This document shows, one piece after another, positions 1 through 8,800 of a DNA stretch of 37,568 nt. Below the pieces are notes generated by a model that made no database searches, had not been told where the DNA came from, and was given only the letters and a program-made list of their open reading frames with translations. Position 1 is the first letter of the stretch. Every line of letters starts with the position of its first letter. A program made the position numbers and the translations under genes. Source of the stretch: Baffinella frigidus (Eukaryota > Cryptophyceae > Cryptomonadales > Baffinellaceae); NCBI GenBank assembly GCA_026770585.1, contig MU646340.1, forward strand, positions 759,623-797,190. Direction: 5' to 3'.

Positions 1-420
1 CCAAACCCCAAACCCCAAACCCCAAACCCCAAACCCCAAACCCCAAACCCCAAACCCCAAACCCCAAACCCCAAACCCTCAACCTTTATGACTTAACCCT
101 AACTCCTAAACCCTCAACCCTCAACCCTCAACCCAATATCCGAAACCCTAAACCCTAAACCCTAAACCCTGAACCCTAAACCCCAAACCCTAAACTCTAA
201 CCCCTAAACCATAAACCGTTCACCCTAAACCCTAAAACCTAAACCCTCAACCCTAAGCCCATGCCCTAAACCCTAAACCTTAAACTCCAAACTCTTTTGA
301 AACCCTGCACCCTAAACCCCAAACTCCAAACTCTCAACACTAAACTGTAAACCATAAACCCTAAATCCTCCACCGTGAACCCCAACCCCAATCCCAAACC
401 CCTAAACCCGAAACTTTAAA
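1..420. repeat. Telomere-like heptamer array (CCCCAAA, then degenerate CCCTAAA)
   Basis: Bases 1-78 are near-perfect head-to-tail CCCCAAA. The rest drifts through CCCTAAA, CCCTCAA and CCCTGAA versions. The C-rich strand is the + strand. The heptamer is the plant/algal telomere unit or a one-base variant. It is either a subtelomeric tract or an interstitial array; the window edge hides which. Confidence 0.9.
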
Positions 421-1009
421 ATCGTCAAATATTCCAGGTAGACCCTCCTGGAGATACAGGTCCCTAAACTCTACGGTGCCTTTTATGGAGTTTAAGGTCC
501 ATATTTGAGGTCCACACCGACCGAATTGAGCTCGAGCCTCAATTGTACTGAATGGTTTGAAGTTCACATCCATCGCTCTTGCTGGCCTTAAATTTGAGGA
601 ACGCCTACCAAACGTTTTTCGCCAACCATTACGATTCAAGGCCTGCATACAGAAGGGTTTCAAAAGCCCTACCTTAATTTCGAGTAACCCACTAGTTCGA
701 CACTGCCCGATATTTACATGTAAATTTGGGGTAGGAGGAAGCGGAGGGGTAGGAGGTGCAGGGGCGTTGCCGCAATATAGGGCGTTTGCTCGTACAGGCT
801 TCGATAAGAACACCGACCGACCGCATTCGTCCGCTTTCTCAACTTTCAGAACATGGGGACCGACCGCTTTCGTACGTTTTCTTGACTTAAGAAAATGGAG
901 ACCGAGCGGTTTTGCTGGCGTTTTCCTTATTTAAGAAAACGGCAACTGAACGATGTCGGAAGACGAGGACCCGTGTTCTTATGATACCCCAGATACCCCT
1001 GTACCCGAA

Positions 1010-1143
1010 GCCCTTCCGCCGACCCTGCCCGCAAGCTTGTGCAGAGCGGTTCACTGGCGCGTGCAGGCCTGCTGAACACTGGCGGCTACTCCACTCCCCG
1101 CGCTGTGCCGTCTCAGGCCGACCTCCGAAGGATGAGCACTTCA
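1010..1143 (+). repeat. Direct repeat copy A flanking the RPAC2 gene
   Basis: From GAGCGGTTCACTGGCGCGTG (1044) to GATGAGCACTTCA (ending 1143), the sequence matches 2619-2715 with scattered substitutions and a small indel. Weaker similarity extends upstream. The two copies lie in the same orientation on either side of the RPAC2 gene. Confidence 0.8.
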
Positions 1144-1309
1144 AAAGCTCAGTCGAGCGACTCAGGGGGGGTGACCGTAGGCACAACTCTGCGTCCCTAC
1201 GGATTGCCTACTGTACCGTACAGGGCTTACTCGAACGTAAGATACGGCTTTTTGACGACGGTGGGTGGTGGGCCTCAATTGATTAAGGTCAGCGAAACAA
1301 GGTCGGTGT

Positions 1310-1376
1310 GCGGTCCTTAATTTTTGTACTCCGTAACGGAAACCGTTGCAAAATGCCAGTACAAATTAAGGACCGC
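1310..1376. repeat. Imperfect inverted repeat (hairpin)
   Basis: GCGGTCCTTAATTTTTGTAC pairs with GTACAAATTAAGGACCGC across a short loop. A further copy of the motif GTCGGTGTGCGGTCCTT lies just downstream at about 1386-1403, so the element is partly repeated. No coding role is seen. Confidence 0.75.
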
Positions 1377-1617
1377 GAAAAAGCGGTCGGTGTGCGGTCC
1401 TTGATTTATTAAGGTCCACAACTCATTTGGGGGGGGGTGCCTTCTATTGTGATATCGCATGCACGATTTAGCCTCGAAGGGTCCTATGGATTATCCACTT
1501 GGGTTAATCGCGAAATCCCTTCGTAGCCGGATGTGTGGTGTGGTGCTCACTCGCGCACGTTGGGTCGCTCGCTCTCACTCAATTTACTCACTCTCACATC
1601 CCTCACGTCCCCCAGAC

Positions 1618-2549
1618 TCAGTGGCCAGTCCCGCCTGAATCGACGTACTCGTCCTCGGCCTGTTCGAAGGTGTTGCCGATGTGGTCGCACATGACTGTGA
1701 TCTCCCGCAACGCATCCTTGAGCGCCTCCGCTGCCGAAATCCCTGCCCATCCAACCCACACATTGTTGGCAAACGTCAGGTTGCATCGGAGCTTGGGGGA
1801 ACACCAGGTGCCACGCTGGTTACAGACTGTGAGCAAACACCAAAAGCAAGTTGGGTTGCATGGGTTGCATGGGAGCTTGGGGGAGACGAGAGCAAAGTTA
1901 GCCCCTGAGTACAAATCGTTTGCACGAGAAGGACCCTGGTCCGGTGGAACCACCTCTTTTCCAGCTCACAAATTATTGGCAAAAAACAGGTTGCATGGGA
2001 GCCACGCTAGGTTACGCAATAAGGAGAGTTGCGGCTACTCAGCGCCATCCTATTCGGTGTGGAGCATGGTGCATCTGCGAGGAGGCGGGGAGGACCTTTG
2101 GTTTGGATGTGCACATGCATCTTGTTCTCGAGAGGGTGCGGCACGCTGTATCCCGTGAACGTCACCTTGGGGCTGCTCGCAACCAAGCGTGGCCCTCCCG
2201 TCAGTTTCCTAGTCCTTTGTAAAGAACGCTCCGGGCACGAACAACGAGCGAGGCCAAGAGCGGGGCTGCTCAGAGGGGCGCTGCGTACTTGTTGTTGAGG
2301 ACCATGCGGAGGGTGTTGCCGAGCGTGTGGTCCTCGTCGCGCATGACGAACGTGGTGCTGAACTCCGTAGAATCGGGGGTCTGCAGCGCACTCAAAGGCT
2401 CAGCACCTCACAGCAGGAGCGCTACAAAGGCAGCACACCCTCCCCTGCTCGCATGTGCCGGGGGGCGGAGGCGGGGGAGGGTGACGTGCCGTCTCCAGTT
2501 TCGGGAGATCTGAGACGGTATCCTCCTCCTCGCCTCTGTGTCCCGACAT
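1618..2549 (-). CDS. RPAC2: DNA-directed RNA polymerases I and III subunit RPAC2 (AC19)
   Basis: This is the small alpha-like subunit that pairs with RPAC1 (AC40) in the assembly platform of nuclear RNA polymerases I and III. Three exons are clear on the minus strand: 2380-2289, 2172-2096 and 1742-1618 (stop). They join in phase. The diagnostic alpha-like motif DEDHTLGNTLR is in the first, GYSVPHPLENK with HIQTK in the second, and a helical tail (AAEALKDALREITVMCDHIG) in the third. A probable first exon starts at ATG 2549 (MSGHRGEEEDTVSDLPKLET); its donor is not certain. Total length is about 115-120 residues, normal for the family. The gene is divergent from the beta-helix gene at 2821. The family call is strong; the N-terminal exon is inference. 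Confidence 0.87.
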
Positions 2550-2584
2550 CCTCAGCTGCCCTCAGCTGTCACGTGAAGCAGGGG

Positions 2585-2715
2585 TCCGGTCCTTCCGCTG
2601 GCCCCGAAAGCCTTTTCCGAGCGGTTCACTGGCGCGTGCTTGCCTGCTGCACACTGGCGGCTGCTTCACTCCCCGCGCTGTGCCGTTTCAGACCGACCTA
2701 GGATGAGCACTTCAG
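2585..2715 (+). repeat. Direct repeat copy B flanking the RPAC2 gene
   Basis: Second copy of the repeat at 1010-1143. It sits in the 270-bp space between the divergent RPAC2 (-) and beta-helix (+) genes, so it may contribute to their promoter region. Confidence 0.8.
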
Positions 2716-2820
2716 CCTCAGCCGACCGTCCCTCCCCGGATCGTGTGAGAAAGAAAAACCGTTTTTGACAGGCAAGATTCGAAGGATCCCTGCGGCGGAG
2801 TCTGCCCCTTCCGGCGTCCC

Positions 2821-5800
2821 ATGAATGCGGTGCTTGGTAAGATAGCGATGTGGCGCGGGGCGCTTCTCGCCGTGGCGTGCAGCGCAATCTGGGCCGTTGG
2901 TGGCCATTCCACGGACGCTGCGCCCAATCACGCCCCCTCGCGTCCCGGGATTCGAGCGCACGCAAGCCAGGCGCGGCTGCGCTGCCCTGGATGCCCTCTT
3001 CGGATGCGGCTGCGGGGAGGGAGCGACTTCTCAGAGGGCGAAACGGGCGGGGGCATAGAAATGGCGGCGTCTGCATTCAACGTGCGCCCCGGCCGGCGGC
3101 CTGCTGACAGCGACGACGATTCCGAGGACCAGGCGGACGGCAACGCTCCCGTGGACCTTGGGGAGATATACCCGAACCTCAAGGGCATGGGCATCAAAGT
3201 GACTCTCCCGACAGGCAACTTGACAGACGACGTGATGCAGAAAGCATTCAGCGCAACGGTGGAGAAGACCAATGCGCATCTGCGGACGTTGCCGCATGAT
3301 GAGGTCATGAAGATGGCACGCCACGCGCGCGACGACGGGGTCTTCGCCGAATCGATCGAGGACGAGAAAGAGCGAGAGGCCGCGCTCGACCTCGTGGACG
3401 AGAAGTGGGACACAATCACAGACCAGGCGTCGGACGCTCTGAAACAATACACCCCGAACGCGCGGAAGCACCTCTTCGGCTCGGGGCCCGCTCCAGCGCC
3501 CCGCCTGGTGGGAGAGGAGCTGGCCGCGATCGACGTTCCGCGCATGACGCGCGACTTCCCTGCTGCCTGCGGTAACCAGGCCCACCAACAAGGACGCAGC
3601 CAGTCTCCCGTAGCCACCTGGCGCGTCCCTGCACTCGACGCTTGACTCTCAACCCCGCACGCTTAACCCACGGGCACTGCACGCACAAGAGCCCTGACAC
3701 GTGGCGCTGAATCCACGACCTGCCGTGGCGCGGGAGCAGAGAAGGCTATGGAGACAGGGCAGGCGGTCCACGTCGCAGCAGGGGACTACACGTGGCTCCT
3801 TGAGCGTCTGGCGGTGTTCCCCAACAGCAGCTTGACGGTCGCGGGCGTTGCCAAGAAGACGCTGCTGCGCGGACAGTGGGAGATGGCCGAGGGGAGCAGC
3901 GGGCGACTCTCGGGGCTGAACATCACGTGGGAGGCGGGGGACGAGGATGACGCCACGTTGGAGGTGCAGGGGGGCGACTGGACGTTCGTGTCGTGCGATC
4001 TCCGCTGCGAGAAAGGGTGAGAGCCCGCAGTGCCGGGAGGAGATAGAACCCGGGCGGAGACAGGGTGCCAGGAGGAGATGGGACAACTTTCCAGCCCTTG
4101 AGAAGCAGGAATGTTCATGATGTAGTAGGCGTGGACGTGAAGTTCCGGACGGGAAATGTGTTCTCTCTCCGTCCGGCAGTTGAAGAAAGAGCAATGCGCG
4201 CCCCGCACCGCGGCTGCTCGGTACGAAAGAGGTCAGTCGCGCGTGCCGCCCCCTGTTGAACGAGCGGCGGGGTGGGCAGGTGCGTGATGTGCGTGTACAA
4301 CGGATGGCACGGGATGCTGGCGGGAGAGGACCCGATGGAGATGCTCACCGACGAGGCTCTCGAGCAGGACCGCATGGGCGACAAGGTCTCGCTCTGCCTC
4401 AGTTAATCTCGTCTCCTCAAGCTGAGGAGACCGGAAGTTGATTTCCCTGTCTTGTGGTACAAATTCGTGGATTTTGGAGGCGAAAAAACGACCCTTCAGC
4501 CCGACTGAGGCAGTGCTAGAAGATGCGCTGCACCACCGCATCACCGCGCATGCCGTTTCCTGCCCTGATTCTCCCCTGGGTCGCGCCCACGCGTGTCTGA
4601 TGAATTCGGAACTGCACGCCCCGTTCGCGCACAGTCTTGTGGAACCGGAACCTAATCGTTAGACCCTAAACCATAAACCCTGAACGGTTCACCCTAAACC
4701 CTAACCCCTACACACTTATCCCCAATCCCGAAACCCTAAACCCTAAGGCCGTTTCTTACGCTGGAACCGAGAAAGGAAGAATGAGAGATTGTAAAGCACA
4801 AAACCTCCTTTTCGGAGGATTGGTGTTTCTCACGGATCGAGAAAGGAAGAATAAGGGAAAAGCTTATTTCTCCTTCGGTAAAATCGGTCTTGGAACGGCC
4901 GCGGAGAGGCCTCTCCGCGGCCGATTTTCTGGATCGGAGGAATAAGAAAATTGGAGAAATTAGCACAGGTCATTGACTCGAAGTGCCAAAAGGGCAAAAA
5001 GGAAAGAAGAATCAGAGGTTGTAAAGCAAAAAGGAAGGTGGCGCGGGGGACAAGGGGCGTCTCTTTTTTGTCCAAAGCCGATTCGGTCCATCTATTTTTC
5101 ATGTTTCCCTATCGATCTGTTCTATTTCCTCCCTTCGAGTCCAAAAACTTTCAGGTACTTCCTCAGGCTTATTATTCTTTTCTCGATTTCGGCGTAAGAA
5201 ACGCCAAAATCGCTTTTCGTGAGATTAAGAAGCCAGATGGCAGACTATTGATTTGTACTGGTATTTTGGTTCAAAAGTCGACCACAATCTCGTAATCTTC
5301 CTTTCTCGAATTGAGCGTAAGAAACGGCGAAACTCCTACATCTTGAACCCTACGCCCTTAACCCTAGACTGTGAACCCTGAACCCTGAAATATACACCCT
5401 GAACTCCAACCCCTAATTCACAAACCCTCAGCCCTAAACCCTGAACCCTGAATTTCAGGCATAAAACCTGATTCTCTGAACTTTAAACCCTGAACCCTGT
5501 ACCCTTAACCCGAAACTGTCAACCCTAAACCCTGATCCCTAAACCCGAAACCCGAAACCCTTAAACATGAACCCTGAACCCTAAACCCTAACCCTAAACT
5601 TAAACCATAAACCCTGAACCCTGAACGCTGAACACTGAACACTGCACCATGATTCTTACACCCGGAACTCTAGACCCTAACCCCTAAACCATACACCATA
5701 CACCATACACCACAAAACATAAACCATACACCGTACCCCCTAAACCCTGGACGTAATCCTAAACCCTGGACGTAATCCTAAACAGTAAACCCTAAACCCT

Positions 5801-8800
5801 AAACCCTTAACCCTAAACCCTAAACCCTAAACACTGAACCTTAAACCCTCAACCCTAAACCCTAAACCCAAAACCCCATACCCCATACCCTAAACCCTAA
5901 ACCCCAATCACTAGACCCTAAACTCTAAACCCTGAACCCTCAACCTTCATCCACCCCAATCCTGATATCCGAAACACTCAATCTTACATCCGACACCCTT
6001 AACCTTAAAATCCTGAAAATCGAACCATATACCATATAACCTATAACCTGAACCCTATACCCTAAACCCTGAACACCACACCATATACCCTAAACCCTAT
6101 ACCCTATAACCTATATCCTGAACCCTATACCCTAAGCCCTTAACCCCAAGACCTAAACACTGAACCCTAAACCCTAAACACAAAACCATGAATCTTGAAC
6201 CTTGAACCCTGAACCCTAAACCCTTAACCCTAAACACTAAACATCAAACACCAAACACCAAACCCTGAACCCTAAACCCTAAACCCTAAACCCTAAACCC
6301 TAAACCCTAAACCCTAAACCTCAAATCCTGAATAATACACCCTAAACAATCAACCCTATACCCTAAATCCTAAACTCTCAACCCGTAACCCTAAACCCTA
6401 AACCCTTAACCCCTAAACCCTAAATCCTAACCAAACACTAAACCCGAAACCCCCCAAACCCTACACCCTAAACCCTAAACCCTGAGCCCCCAAACCCTAA
6501 ACCCTAAACCCTTAACCCTAAACCCTAAGCTCTAATCCCCGGACTCTAATCCCCACCAATCCTAAAATCTGAAAAACCAAATCTCAAATCCGAAACTCTG
6601 AACCTGAAGCCCTCAACCCTAAACCCTAAACCCTATACCCTGTACCCTAGACCCTCAATCCTAAACCCTGAACCCTAACCCTTGAAACCTTATACCCTAA
6701 ACACAAAACCATCAACCCTAAACCACAAATCCCAAAACCTAAACCCTAAATCCACAACCCTTAACCCCAAAACCTTAACCCTAAGACCAAAACTCTAAAC
6801 CCTACACCCTAACCCTAAACCCTATACCCCAAACCCCACACCCTGAACCCTAAACCCTATACCCTAAACCCCAAACGCTAAAACCTACACCCTAACCCTG
6901 AAACCTGTACCCTAAACCCCAAACCCTAAACCCTAAGCCTTAAACCCTAAAACCTAAACCCAAGACCCTAATCCTTCCTAATCCGAAACCCTAAATCTTA
7001 CATCCGAACCCCTTAACTGTAAGCCCCAAACAATCAACTCTAAACCATGAACACTAAACACTAAACACTCAACACTCAACACTAAACACTAAACACTAAA
7101 CACTAAACACTAAACACTCAACACTGAACCCTACACCCTAAACCCTAAACCCTAAACCCTAAACCCTAAACCCTAAACCCTACACCCTAAACCCTAAACC
7201 TAAACCCTAAACACCTAAACCCCAAACCCTAAACCCTAAACTCTGAACCCTAACTTCTAAACCCTAGAACCCAGACCCTAGACCCTAAACCCTGAACCCT
7301 ACACCCTTAACCCTAAACTCTAAATCCTGAATCCTAAACCCTAAACCCTGAACCCTAAACCCTGAACCCAAAACCCTAAATCTCAAATTCTCTACCCTAA
7401 ACCCGAACTCTAACCCCCCCCCAACACGACAGCCTAGACTCTGAACCCTAAACCCTCAATCCTAATCCCCAAACCCCAAACCTCAAACTCTACACCCTCA
7501 TTCACAAACCCCAAACCCTCAAGCCTGAACCTGAACACCAAACCCTTAATCCCTTCACTCCAAATCCGATACCGTAATCCCTAAATGCTAATCCCTAACC
7601 CCTGGAGGCTAAGTGGGCACGGGTCATGGGGCAGGTCGGGGATGTACCATCGCGGGTTCTGGTGGAGGAGTGCGCGCTGGGCGGGCTAGACGACAGATGG
7701 GAGCGCGCCACTCACCTCGACCCGAACTCGGGCCAGGTCTCCACCAACCCTCACGGGCTGGGCAAATCGATGGTTTTCGATTTTCAATTTCAAGGCAAAA
7801 TGGCTCCACGGGCGCCGGAATCCGGCGGCCTCCAAGGGAAATACGTGACCTCAAATTCGACGATTTTCCCAGGTTGTGAGGGTTGGTGGCGGCTAGCACA
7901 GCCCCCTTCTCGCCCGACAAGAGTCTCGAGTGTTCCCGCCCTGCGATGCCGTATGCGTCCGCACAAGCCTCTCCCGGACCAGCGCAATAGTAATCCCACA
8001 CCTGTGGGATTGTGAGAGGAAACCCAATCCCACGCCTGTGGTGGAGATGATTTTTGCGCTCCAGAAAATATCAATCACACGTCGTTGGGATTCTCAGAGA
8101 AAACTCAATACAGCACATGCGGATTCTCAGAAAAACTACATCCACACAAGTGGGGTCTTGTGTGGGATTCTCAGAACAGCACCTCATGCTAGTTGGGGAT
8201 GCTAAGTGCTTCAGAACAACATAGCCCCCCCGTACGTTGGATTTTCAAAGCAAACTTGATCCCACACCTGCGGGATCTTCGGAAACAACTCCATGCCACG
8301 CATGTAGTGAGTGGAGAGAGGATTTCCTGCACTCGAGAAAACATGAATCCCACGTCGGTGGGATTCTCAGCGACAACTCAACCCCGCACCTTCCGACTCC
8401 TGAGCGCAACGGTGGGTGGCGCGCAGGCGCACAGCGGCGTGGACGTGGCGGGGACGAGCGTGGTGGAGCTTGTCCGGTGCTCGATCCTCGACACGGCCGC
8501 CACGGCTGGGCGCGCGGTCGACGATTCACGGATGGTGCTCCGCCTCTGCCACGTGGCGTACGGCATGTCAGGGCTGCTCGCCTTCGACCGCGCGTCTCTC
8601 GAGGTGCTCCTCGCGTGCCCCCCACCCCCTTCTTCTTGATTCCGCTCGAGCCTTGAGTTGAGTGATCCGATAGTGTATGAGCCTCATGATGGTCCCGCCT
8701 CAGCACCCCAACCTCGCTTCAACAATGTATGTCGCTTCCAGCCAGCAGGGTGCGACTTTGCGACTAGTAACGTGGGGGGGGTGCATCCAACCTGAGAGAA

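Larger units (their letters stand above)
421..1617. other. Non-coding stretch, no gene recognised
   Basis: Open frames here look like shadows and none resembles a known protein. About 785-960 holds roughly three degenerate units sharing a GACCGACCGC-TTCGT core and a TTCTTGACTTAAGAAAA-like palindrome. 1010-1143 is one copy of a direct repeat and 1310-1376 is a hairpin, both listed separately. The stretch lies 3' of the RPAC2 gene. Confidence 0.5.

Noticed and set aside
1-420. True chromosome end
   Set aside because: It could be, but similar degenerate arrays occur internally, and the window edge gives no proof of a terminus.
361-934. Overlapping open frames on both strands (125-150 codons)
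   Set aside because: No recognisable motif, repeat-derived ends, and neither strand shows splice-consistent continuation.
1535-2222. Plus-strand frames of 100-207 codons over the RPAC2 locus
   Set aside because: They are antisense shadows of the well-supported RPAC2 exons.
2928-3617. 229-codon minus-strand frame
   Set aside because: Shadow of beta-helix exon 1, whose plus-strand frame has a signal peptide and in-phase splicing.
7985-8395. Possible CRISPR array
   Set aside because: Units are divergent, spacing is irregular, and the setting is a eukaryotic intron.
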